In this document: in pieces, positions 1-7,725 of the stretch
Numbering within the stretch: the stretch's first letter is position 1
Layout: each line of letters begins with the position of its first letter
Assembly (NCBI GenBank): GCA_035591015.1
Contig: JAXIUW010208064.1
Location: forward strand, 5,081 to 19,031
DNA length: 13,951 nucleotides
Direction: 5' to 3'
Source: Cephalothrix simula
Lineage: Eukaryota; Nemertea; Palaeonemertea; Archinemertea; Cephalotrichidae
The notes under the pieces: model-generated
Told to the model about the DNA's origin: nothing
What the model saw: only the letters and a program-made list of their open reading frames with translations
Database searches by the model: none
Position numbers and translations under genes: made by a program

Positions 1-107
1 TGTGCAAATATATCCATGTACTTGCTCATACACCTTGTTTCATGCTGATGGGCCTACTTCAATGTCTGCTATTTGAAAGGAGCTAATGTTGAGGATATTG
101 GGATTAT

Positions 108-374
108 TTAGGGGACGAGGTTGTTTATATGGGCTCCATTAAAAACCTCTCCCGGAGTTAAATCGTAATCGGAACATCTGAAGATCCCTATTAATTTGTT
201 TTGACGGTTGAGATAAATTGTTTTCACCTTTTCCTCAGTGTTAACACTGGCTGTCAGAATATTGTTAAATAGTGTACTGTAATCCCTATTACCCGCAGGT
301 GGATTGGTAGTAAGTTTGTGGGCAGGCCAGGGGGTGGGGAAATACATACTAAGTGAGGAAATCCCATAAATCAT
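108..374 (-). pseudogene. RadC-like JAB-domain fragment, decayed and truncated
   Basis: An 88-codon minus-strand reading frame whose residues from about 18 onward resemble the N-terminal half of RadC-like JAB (MPN-superfamily) proteins, especially the small mobile-element versions of Bacteroidetes. The recognisable parts are D-Y followed by a hydrophobic helix, an acidic EEK, the strand TIYLNRQNKLIGIF, and a PGEVFNGA segment in the place of the family's PxxxF..A. The family's metal-binding HxHPxG stretch should follow at once, but this frame stops at 108-110. In the -1 frame, just downstream on the minus strand, a short ADIEV segment (complement of 55-69) resembles the region after the metal-binding loop; the histidines themselves are not visible. 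I infer a frameshifted relic, acquired from bacteria or carried by a mobile element. The match is from memory of the family, not from a search. It could be a chance frame in AT-rich DNA. Confidence 0.4.
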
Positions 375-870
375 TTCATTAGAGAATGGTTTGTCAAGAA
401 CCCCACAAAAATTTTATTAATCTATTATTTGAACCCTGCATTTTATTCATATCCTCTTTTAACCTTAAAATTGCCTCCGAAAGTCTTTACAAGAAATCGA
501 TATTTCGCGAAGCTAAACCGCTGTGCGAGTTGTCAGACGTCAAAGATGATATTTTTTTTTAGTTAAACTGGTCCCATCTCAACCTCAAGGGGTGCTCAAT
601 ACATAAAAAATCGTGCTATAAAACGTAGACTATAGGTTATCAGCACTCGAAATTATTTTTGAGAGGCTTTGTCCAGGTTTTGTCATGGCTATGTAACCCA
701 AGTCAAGTACTAAGCAGAAAAATGAACTTTTTGAAAGTAGTTTCTCTTTCCCCCTACTGTTCGAAGTCTAATTTGATTTTAAGTGTACTTAGGTTTGTCA
801 AAAGCACTCGGAAAAGGAAATGTCGGAAACGCGCAGTGGTCAGCAGTGTGTGTGTGGTCTAAAATGTTAT
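375..870. other. Noncoding spacer with a short (GT)n run
   Basis: No convincing gene is seen. Short frames around 659-862 and 783-1001 have no recognisable domain, and the second runs into the SINE. A run of GT dinucleotides lies at 846-856, just ahead of the SINE. Confidence 0.5.
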
Positions 871-1126
871 GGGCTAGCTTCCGTGGTGCAGTAGGATCGA
901 GCGCCGGGTTGTCCCGCAAGGGATCCAGGTTCGATTGCCAGTTGGCGCCATTGGGCGAAGACAGTGCATGCCGACTGCTTTATCAAAGGCGATCCCTGTA
1001 GGGCTTAGGCTCGCACGTTAAAGATCCCTGGGGACTTATCGAGAGGCGGTTCCCAGGAGCTTTGTACGGACCGTTGAGTCTATTCCCCCTGAAAATAAGC
1101 CAATTAGAACTGGAACTGGGCTGCTA
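871..1126 (+). mobile_element. tRNA-derived SINE
   Basis: The first 80 bases resemble a degenerate tRNA gene. A polymerase III A-box-like segment lies at 884-895 (TGGTGCAGTAGG) and a B-box at 928-938 (GGTTCGATTGC, close to the GGTTCGANTCC consensus). A TCCC-GCAA-GGGA mini-hairpin at 912-923 stands where the anticodon arm would be. The tRNA head is followed by a non-tRNA body that includes the GCACGTTAAAGATCCC stretch near 1012-1027, which I remember as recurring in mollusc and other invertebrate SINEs (unverified). The body ends in a T-rich tail near 1127-1136. The five bases GTTAT occur just before the element (866-870) and at its end (1127-1131) and may be a short target-site duplication. 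The region is noticeably more GC-rich than its surroundings. The SINE identity is well supported; the family is not assigned. Confidence 0.75.
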
Positions 1127-1186
1127 GTTATTTTTTCGAGCGGTTTTTCAACTCGTTGATATCTGAGATCTTCTTGTTTTCATCTT

Positions 1187-1394
1187 AACTGTGGTTAAGC
1201 TATATGGTAGCTAACAATCAATGCCGGGATATTTCCTATTCTGATTTACTAGGTCAGAGCTAACCGGGAACTCTATCGATCTAGAATTTTGATTTTTGAT
1301 CAATACACAGTTCCCGGTTAGCTCTGACGTAGTATATCAGAATAGGGAATATCCCGGCAATGATTGTTAGCTACCATATAGCTTAACCACAGTG
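1187..1394. mobile_element. Foldback element: near-perfect 85-nt inverted repeats
   Basis: The left arm 1188-1272 is the reverse complement of 1309-1393 without any gap; I count 4 mismatches in 85 positions. The loop is the 36 nt at 1273-1308. A transcript or single strand would fold into one very long hairpin. The pentanucleotide ATCTT lies at 1182-1186 and again at 1395-1399, directly flanking a unit that begins AACTG and ends CAGTG, so it may be a target-site duplication. No coding capacity is seen. The pattern fits a foldback-type MITE that inserted fairly recently, or a locally formed palindrome. The high arm identity suggests youth or gene conversion between the arms. Confidence 0.8.
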
Positions 1395-1399
1395 ATCTT

Positions 1400-2896
1400 T
1401 ATCATGAGAGTTTCCATTTAAGATTTTTTACATAGGCCTATCGGACCATGGCGTATTACCCACATTATGTTCTTTAAACCGGATTGCAATTAACTAAAAA
1501 AGGAACCGCTACCAGTATCAATTTACTTCCAAAAGTTCAAGTGCCATAATCGTAACTAGCATAATCACGTGTCAAAAACAAAAAAGTTGATGATAATGTA
1601 TTAATATTATTAGGATTAGTGATTGATGTCCCACTACGCCTACCAAATTAGTGTGTGTACATTGTTTGAATTGAAAAAATCTTTTCATTGTGTTCAATTC
1701 AAAAACCTTGGCCCACAGTTCTTTTAACGTGAAATTGAAAAATTGTGCCCACAGGGTAAAAAAGACAAGATAAGTTTCTCACTTGGTTCGTTTGAAGGTG
1801 GAAATATTAGTAAAATAACTTAATATACCACACAATTGTTGTGAAAATAAGTTCTTATATGAAAGCTTACTTAACCGTACTAAATTATGAAGTTGCCTTA
1901 GGTGTTTTAAGACAATATTTTCATAACATTGCTTATAATAATACAATCCCATTTTCTTCGTACGAGTCCCTTATAAAATTCCAAAACATTGGTTTTTATT
2001 ATGAGCATTCTAAGTTCTTCGTTTTAGTTTCTTTTTTTGTTCTTACAAAGGTTTGTATTTTAGTCTTTAACACTATTTTATAGGGTCACGTGTGGCGCCT
2101 GAAACGTATAATTTTTGTGCATATGAAACGTGCAATAACGAGTAATTTTTTCTTTAAGGGTTTAGGTTACACAACCTCGTTAAAAATAACGATAGAAAGT
2201 TTTAACATGATGCATTGCTTTAGGACTTTTAGAGTTCTTTAGCGTCAGGTAGAAGATGAAGACTCTGTAATTAGCTGCCTGTAGCCGACAGTTTCACATC
2301 TGATCACATCTAAGAGCTTACTGATTCAGCATTAGATCGGATTTGAATCTGTACCATCAAAACAAAAGTTCAAGGACAAAAACACAAAGCGCTTTAAATT
2401 TGATTTAGATAATTTGATGTTAAAATCGCCTACAGGTCGCTTTAGGGGCTAAAAAATTTTTCACTGGTTATTCTTGGGAGTTAGGTTGTGATTTAGTGGT
2501 AATTCTTTTACCAAGGAGTACAGAGAATAATCTTTGGCGTTTCGTTTTGATGCTAAAATTGATTTGAAAAGAAATTCGGTAACGCCTAAGAAACAAGCAT
2601 TATTTTATTTTAACGAAAATAAAAAATATAGTGACATAAATTTTCCATTTAAAAAGATCTTAAAAGGGGATAATCGAAATTTTTAGTTCTAGAAATTCAA
2701 AAATCTATAACCTTACGACTTTAGAATTACGTCAGGGATTCATATTTCAAATAGGGCTTTTGGTCTTTAAGTAGGTACTGTTTATCACTTACAAAAGAGT
2801 GATACATGTAGAAGGGTAATTATAAATATTATTTATTTTTAACCGCTTTTTACACTCCCGTTTTGATTTTGATTAAGAAATAAAATAGGAAAGGTC
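1400..2896. other. Noncoding AT-rich spacer
   Basis: No gene is recognised. The 80-codon frame at 1841-2083 is rich in aromatic and aliphatic residues and has no visible domain, so I take it as chance. A perfect 10-nt inverted repeat (TTGAATTGAA at 1666-1675, complement at 1693-1702) is present, and otherwise only AT-rich sequence. Confidence 0.5.
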
Positions 2897-3212
2897 TTTT
2901 AAAGTACATCAAAGATTGATTGTAATAAAGATAAGAAACTCTATAATGTGTGCGACTGCGAGACACAAGCCAGTGACGTATCTCTAAAAATCATGAACTA
3001 TAAATAGAATTTTGTCACCTACTAATTTGAATTGCCTCTTATCATATATTCACTTGATCTTCATTGACAGCTAGTTGAAATAATCGATAAGAGTGGTTTC
3101 AATACATGTAGGCAGGTGATACCATCTATTTAAAAAAACGCTGTCACTGGCTTGCGTACCGCAACCATTATATAGTTTCTCAATCATTATCAATCTTTAC
3201 GTACACTTTAAA
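2897..3212. mobile_element. Old, diverged foldback (long inverted repeat) element
   Basis: The whole segment is self-complementary about a centre near 3055, but with many substitutions and small gaps. The outer ends pair (TTTTAAAGT at 2897-2905 with ACTTTAAAA at 3204-3212). AAAGATTGAT at 2911-2920 pairs with the CAATCTTTAC region at 3191-3200. AGAAACT at 2934-2940 pairs with AGTTTCT at 3174-3180. The best block, CAAGCCAGTGAC at 2966-2977, pairs with GTCACTGGCTTG at 3143-3154. Further in, CACCTAC at 3018-3024 and CTCTTATC at 3037-3044 match the complement of the stretch near 3085-3119. This reads as a foldback MITE much older than the one at 1187-1394. No sequence similarity between the two was seen. 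Confidence 0.6.
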
Positions 3213-3304
3213 AAAAATTTAAATTACTATATATATAGTATCGAGGGGCACATCACTTCGGATTACATGTATTACTGTATACAGCCAAGTAATAATTGTT
3301 ATTT

Positions 3305-3382
3305 ATTACAGAATTAATACTTTTATTACAAAATTAATACTTTATTACAAAATTAATACTTTATTACAAATTTAATACTTTT
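3305..3382. repeat. Tandem repeat, four units of 19-20 nt
   Basis: Four consecutive copies of a unit close to ATTACAAAATTAATACTTT start at 3305, 3325, 3344 and 3363. The first and last have a 20-nt period and the middle two 19 nt. They differ at single positions (G for A in copy 1, T for A in copy 4) and in the length of the T run. It is a small AT-rich minisatellite with no coding role. Confidence 0.9.
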
Positions 3383-4610
3383 ACTGTACATGAAATCGGG
3401 GAGTGATTTGCCCCTGTATACTATCAAGCAAACGTATAATTTACCCTTACTTTATAATATTATACAGTATCTGCCCGTATATATTACGCGTTGGAAGTTT
3501 TTATTTTCTTTCCTTAAATCTTATCCTACAATAAAAAAACTGAGAGTAGTTTTTATAATAGTTTGCGACAGATCTCATCCTTTCTTGCACCTTCAGGCTT
3601 TTGTATTGTCACCCTGTATCTAACTATCGGAAGCTGAATAAGTGGGGGCAGCCGACCCGGTAGATTATGGTACCGTGTTACACTTATCGACTAAACGCTG
3701 GGGCGGAGCTCAACATATATTATCGGCTTGAGTTCGATTTTTCATTCACGTTGAAATCGCCCGATAGAACCAACTAAGTCGGACTGCAATGTGATAAAAT
3801 GTACTTATTAAGTTCGCGCATTTGATACCGTCTAATTTTTAGGAATATTGGTTTTTTTTTTAACGGTAAGATTTTAAGTAACTTCATTAATTGTATTTTT
3901 TTAACAAAGACTTGTTTGCTTTTGTTATTTTTCTTCACGCGCACTTATATGCGCACGTGTTTTCATGATTATTTCCAAATAGAAATATATTTACAGAAGT
4001 AAAAGTTTTATTTAACTGTGAAGTCTTCTAAGTTAGCTTAATAACTTTCTTAATTTTATGTCAACATCACTGTGTGTACACAAGGAGCTATGTTTCTAAA
4101 GTTGTTACTCTTCGCCCGGAATTTCTCGTAATAAAAGTTTATTAAAGGTTGTATAGATTGTAAGGAGCTTTCTCACCTTAGTCTATTGAAAAATAAGCAC
4201 CGTTCCGAATCCTACCCCTCCTCCCAAATTTACCCGTGACGCCTTTACAATAATAGAAACCCATTTATGACAAGATTTCTGAAAGGGGCTTTCAGCAGCA
4301 TTGAACACTAAGAAAAGAAAATTCGCGAAACGAAACGTTGGTACAAAGGAAATCTCGAGCACTTTGAACAAGAATGAAGAAAATTGATCAAATTCATTTG
4401 AAACGCATTTGTTAGCATTTAGGGGGTATTGTAGAAGTCTGCTCAGGCAAATCATTACAATACAAGACATCCCATGGTGCATTTTCAATGCCAAAGCGCC
4501 AATGAATTGATCTATTCTTAAAATCTATGAAATTAAAATTTCAAGATTCTAAAAGATTCGAGGTAGAAGACCCTTAATACCTCTATTTCAACTATCCATT
4601 TGACAACATT
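3383..4610. other. Noncoding upstream region
   Basis: No gene is supported. A 77-codon plus frame at 3390-3623 and a 103-codon minus frame at 4183-4494 show no recognisable domain and are within the length range expected by chance in DNA of this base composition. The region could hold a noncoding first exon or an enhancer of the Frizzled gene; nothing in the sequence proves this. Confidence 0.4.
3650..3800 (+). repeat. Possible second tRNA-derived SINE relic
   Basis: A local GC-richer island in AT-rich DNA contains GAGTTCGATTTT at 3730-3741, which resembles a polymerase III B-box. About 50-60 nt upstream is a D-arm-like stretch (CTTATCGACTA at 3682-3692). The arrangement resembles a worn tRNA-derived SINE head, but the A-box is poor and no tail or duplication is visible. 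It is unrelated by eye to the SINE at 871-1126. Confidence 0.22.
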
Positions 4611-4628
4611 ATTTTTCTCTCTCTGCAG
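4611..4628 (+). promoter_or_regulatory. Strong 3' splice-acceptor-like site
   Basis: ATTTTTCTCTCTCTGCAG is a long pyrimidine tract ending in CAG, the best acceptor-like sequence upstream of the Frizzled start. If used, a 5' UTR exon would begin at 4629 and run without a break into the coding exon, giving about 480 nt of 5' UTR on that exon. No partner donor can be assigned, and it may be unused. Confidence 0.35.
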
Positions 4629-4635
4629 GTTTTGG

Positions 4636-4741
4636 TTTCCAATTGGAAATAGTAAGAATAGCAGACGACCCAGGGAATCCACTTAGAGAATCCATTTCTT
4701 CCTACGTCATTGGGGAAGCCCACTTGTGATTGGATGATTGG
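4636..4741 (+). promoter_or_regulatory. Clustered CCAAT boxes with a CRE-like site
   Basis: About 370-470 nt before the Frizzled ATG there are five CCAAT/ATTGG motifs in 106 bp. One CCAAT and one ATTGG overlap in the perfect palindrome TTTCCAATTGGAAA at 4636-4649. Inverted ATTGG copies lie at 4709-4713, 4729-4733 and 4737-4741. A CRE/ATF-like TACGTCAT lies at 4703-4710 and overlaps one of them. Clustered CCAAT boxes bind NF-Y in animal promoters, so this is a reasonable upstream promoter for the receptor gene. It competes with the view that the segment is 5' UTR exon downstream of the acceptor ending at 4628. Confidence 0.4.
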
Positions 4742-4999
4742 TAGTGAATGATTGACACTAAAGTAAGCTGTCAATATCGCTAATGAAGTGACGGATTTTT
4801 GACAAGACCGTTGCTTCACAAAGGTGCGAGCTACCGACTTACTTACGAGCTCGAATTGTACCTCTAAGGCATATTTTATTTATTGCTTTATTTTTTATAT
4901 TCGGACTCCATTTTGTATTTTAAGTACTATGGATAACACTTATTAAAGAATTCGGACTATACATTTTTGGATAACAGACCATCAACATTAATGCAAAAG

Positions 5000-5021
5000 T
5001 AACAGATTTCATAATCTGTTA
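5000..5021. promoter_or_regulatory. Perfect 9-bp palindrome upstream of the TATA-like box
   Basis: TAACAGATT at 5000-5008 is exactly mirrored by AATCTGTTA at 5013-5021 across a 4-nt spacer. It ends 23 bp before the TATA-like box and 87 bp before the start codon. It could be a dimeric transcription-factor site; no factor can be named with confidence. Confidence 0.3.
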
Positions 5022-5044
5022 TTATCATCTGGTCATGCATTGTT

Positions 5045-5052
5045 TATAAATA
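5045..5052 (+). promoter_or_regulatory. TATA-like box upstream of the Frizzled gene
   Basis: TATAAATA lies 57 bp before the ATG. A start about 30 nt downstream would leave a 5' UTR of only some 30 nt, which is short but possible. Such strings occur by chance in DNA this AT-rich, so the promoter reading is tentative. Confidence 0.25.
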
Positions 5053-5108
5053 GAGATTTTTATTTGGATACGTTTTTTGGACTGTAAAATTTATTCAAAG
5101 TTATTAAC

Positions 5109-6785
5109 ATGGCTAATGTTTCTGTGATTTGGTGTTACACAGTGATTCCTTTTGTGATTTGGATATGTGTTTTGTCAGGGTATGTATTTGCTGGAGGTGG
5201 TGATACTCCTAGAAAATGTCAAGAAATCACCATCCCGATGTGCAGAGGCATTGGTTATAATCTTACCTACATGCCAAATCAGTTTAACCATGATTCCCAG
5301 GAAGAAGCTGGTCTTGAAGTCCACCAATTTTGGCCTTTGGTTGAAATCCAATGCTCACCTGATTTGAAGTTCTTCCTATGCAGCATGTATGCACCAATTT
5401 GTATGACGAATTATCATAAAAGCCTACCAGCATGCAGATCTGTTTGTGAAAGAGCCAAGGCTGGATGTGCGCCGTTGATGAGGCAGTACGGCTTTGCCTG
5501 GCCTGAAAGAATGAGATGTGAAAATTTGCCTGAGTATGGAGATAAAGACCAATTGTGCATGGACTTTAATACATCCCATCCAACACCATCACCAAAACCC
5601 TGGCATAACACAGTTCCGACAGACATACCCTACAATATTGGTTCAACTGAAAAAGATTGTGACTGCAAATGTAGAAAACCCTTTGTTGATATTAAAGATG
5701 ATCACAGCCTTTACAAACGAATAAAGAGTGGAGGAGATGTTCCAAATTGTGCTATGTCTTGCTATGGAGCTTATTTTTCAAATGATGAAAAGACATTTGC
5801 CTCTTTCTGGATCGGACTTTGGTCAATATTGTGCTGCATATCAACCTCCATGACTGTTAGTACCTTTTTCATAGATATGCAACGTTTCAAGTATCCAGAG
5901 AGGCCTATTATCTTTCTTAGTGCTTGCTATCTGATGGTCAGTATTGGATACATCATTCGACTTGCAGTTGGACATGAACAAGTTGCTTGTGCCGGAAGTA
6001 TGATTCGTTACGAAACAACCGGTCCAGCCGTATGCACTGTAGTATTTTTATTTATTTACTTTTTTGGTATGGCCTCTTCCATCTGGTGGGTCATACTTTC
6101 ATTTACTTGGTTCCTATCAGCAGGACTTAAATGGGGCCAAGAGGCAATAGCCAGTTATTCACAGTACTTCCATTTGGCAGCCTGGCTTATCCCATCAGTT
6201 AAAAGCATTGCAGTTTTGGCAATGTCTTCTGTGGACGGTGATCCGATTGCTGGAATCTGTTATGTCGGAAATCAAAGCATTGACAATTTACGTGGTTTCG
6301 TTTTGGCACCATTATTTGTGTACTTAATTATTGGTACCTCATTTCTACTGTCAGGATTTGTGTCATTATTCAGGATCAGGAACGTTATCAAAGCCCAAGG
6401 TGGTGTAAAAACGGATAAATTAGAAAAACTCATGATCCGTATAGGAGTATTTTCAGTGCTATACACAGTGCCAGCAACCATAGTCATTGCTTGTTATTTT
6501 TACGAACAACATTTTCGAGAAAAATGGGAAGCGACTCATAACTGTCCCTGCAATAAAGAAAAATTTCGTCCTGACTATTCTGTATTTATGCTAAAATATT
6601 TTATGTGTCTTGTAGTGGGCATAACTTCCGGATTTTGGATCTGGAGTGGAAAGACATTAGACTCTTGGAAAAAATTTTACGGACGATGTTGTCGGCGAAA
6701 AAGCAGAGACTCTCAATCGAGAATTAGTAAATATAGTAATCCTACTTATCAGGGTAGTAAACAATTACCGTTAAGTCATGTGTGA
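5109..6785 (+). CDS. fzd5/8: Frizzled-5/8-type Wnt receptor (intronless coding sequence)
   Basis: A 558-residue class F seven-transmembrane receptor that binds Wnt at the cell surface and signals through Dishevelled, with LRP5/6 for beta-catenin output. A signal peptide covers residues 1-28 (likely cut after VFA). The cysteine-rich domain spans C37-C150 with all ten cysteines (37, 45, 82, 91, 98, 109, 113, 120, 137, 150) and N-glycosylation sites N51 and N154. The linker carries C184/C186/C188 and C214/C218. Membrane segments lie near 231-254, 267-287, 308-332, 350-372, 397-420, 443-466 and 492-512. R444 and W510 occupy the class F activation-switch positions. KTxxxW is at 515-520. The tail ends LSHV, a class I PDZ ligand shared with FZD5. 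The CRD core around 70-94 and LRGFVLAPL near 394-402 also point to Fzd5/8. ATG 5109 has A at -3 and G at +4, and an in-frame TAA at 5085-5087 excludes an upstream extension. The tail is short, about 38 residues after KTxxxW, and contains N544-P-T-Y547. Confidence 0.97.
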   Translation: MANVSVIWCYTVIPFVIWICVLSGYVFAGGGDTPRKCQEITIPMCRGIGYNLTYMPNQFNHDSQEEAGLEVHQFWPLVEIQCSPDLKFFLCSMYAPICMTNYHKSLPACRSVCERAKAGCAPLMRQYGFAWPERMRCENLPEYGDKDQLCMDFNTSHPTPSPKPWHNTVPTDIPYNIGSTEKDCDCKCRKPFVDIKDDHSLYKRIKSGGDVPNCAMSCYGAYFSNDEKTFASFWIGLWSILCCISTSMTVSTFFIDMQRFKYPERPIIFLSACYLMVSIGYIIRLAVGHEQVACAGSMIRYETTGPAVCTVVFLFIYFFGMASSIWWVILSFTWFLSAGLKWGQEAIASYSQYFHLAAWLIPSVKSIAVLAMSSVDGDPIAGICYVGNQSIDNLRGFVLAPLFVYLIIGTSFLLSGFVSLFRIRNVIKAQGGVKTDKLEKLMIRIGVFSVLYTVPATIVIACYFYEQHFREKWEATHNCPCNKEKFRPDYSVFMLKYFMCLVVGITSGFWIWSGKTLDSWKKFYGRCCRRKSRDSQSRISKYSNPTYQGSKQLPLSHV

Positions 6786-6858
6786 AATGTTATTATTTAT
6801 AATTTTTTGTGCGGATTTCGTTAATAGGGAGAGACAATCATATTTAACATTATCTACT

Positions 6859-6881
6859 TCATCATCATCATCGTCATCATC
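6859..6881. repeat. (TCA)n trinucleotide repeat in the putative 3' UTR
   Basis: Seven consecutive triplets of the ATC/TCA type with one interruption (CGT). Related TCA runs occur at 8968-8994 and 10011-10024. Confidence 0.8.
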
Positions 6882-7223
6882 TTGTGACTTATCTCTTTGC
6901 CTCAGTATGTCAGTGGATGCCTTCACAAAAACCAGGTAATAATATAGCTAAGACTTAAATATCTTAGTGTTTTATACGCTCAATAGTAATCTTTAATATG
7001 TACTTCATATGCCTGAGTTTGCTCAATGGCTTAGGGTTTTACTCTTTTAGAGTTTTCTATCAAATTTTGACCAATTTTAGAATTTTTGCTAAACAGAAAA
7101 ATTTCTGCCATTTCATATTTTTCAACTTAATATTTTATCAAATTTTTTGTAAAATACTCGTATATGATAAGATACACTTATAATATTTAGGTTACCAGCC
7201 AGTTAAAAAAGTCTTTTGTCTAA

Positions 7224-7249
7224 AATAAAAACAATAAAAAATTAATAAA
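7224..7249 (+). terminator. Three clustered polyadenylation signals (AATAAA)
   Basis: AATAAA occurs at 7224-7229, 7233-7238 and 7244-7249, about 440-465 nt after the Frizzled stop codon. These are the first AATAAA hexamers downstream of the gene and the likeliest 3'-end signal for its mRNA. The AT-rich context lowers specificity. An isolated AATAAA at 7587-7592 is an alternative. Confidence 0.45.
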
Positions 7250-7661
7250 ATTCTGAATTGAGATATAGTTTAGCTCAATGTTCAAGTTGTAGTAGATCCT
7301 AGTTATAGGACAGTTTCTTGTGAATCTGCATAATGAATTATCATAATTTTGTGATATTTTGCTAAACTTAGTTTTTGGTCCTCATTTTGAGTTTTATAAT
7401 TAGATTGTTATATATTGTGTACTAAAGCCATGACCTTACTCTATAATGTATGTAAAAATTATCATAATCTAATATACACCTGTGCCAAATATAAATAAGT
7501 ACGTACAGAGTCAGTTGTACCAAAAGGGACTATATAATATACTGTATTACCCGAATCAAAAGTTATTATATACACATTATTTACCTAATAAAATGCCTAC
7601 TTCGGAATATTAGGGCAAAAATGATTTTTGGGCACAGTTGAAATTAAACTTGTATCTAATC

Positions 7662-7725
7662 TTTCCTGGCCAGTTGTAGAATTAAATGCAATTGCTAGAT
7701 TTTCCAGGGTTTGTAGAATCAAATG
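7662..7725. repeat. Imperfect direct repeat, about 37-nt spacing
   Basis: TTGTAGAATTAAATG at 7674-7688 recurs as TTGTAGAATCAAATG at 7711-7725. Similarity extends upstream of each copy (TTTCCTGG... at 7662 and TTTCCAGGG at 7701). It looks like a worn local duplication. Confidence 0.5.

Larger units (their letters stand above)
6786..7249 (+). other. Probable 3' UTR of the Frizzled gene
   Basis: AT- and T-rich sequence after the stop codon contains no credible gene; the 61-codon frame at 6998-7183 is low complexity. It holds a CAT trinucleotide run (6859-6881) and ends in the first canonical polyadenylation signals after the stop. The extent is inferred from those signals only; a longer UTR using AATAAA at 7587-7592 or further on is possible. 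Confidence 0.45.

Noticed and set aside
871-946. A functional tRNA gene
   Set aside because: The B-box and D-loop look right, but the acceptor and T stems do not pair well and the anticodon arm is degenerate; the attached body fits a SINE instead.
4183-4494. 103-codon minus-strand frame upstream of the Frizzled gene
   Set aside because: It has no recognisable domain and lies within the length expected by chance for this base composition; no promoter, acceptor or donor context on the minus strand.
5414-5626. Minus-strand frame inside the Frizzled coding region
   Set aside because: It is a shadow of the conserved CRD codons on the opposite strand, as are the other short frames at 5167-5367, 5518-5724 and 6272-6487.
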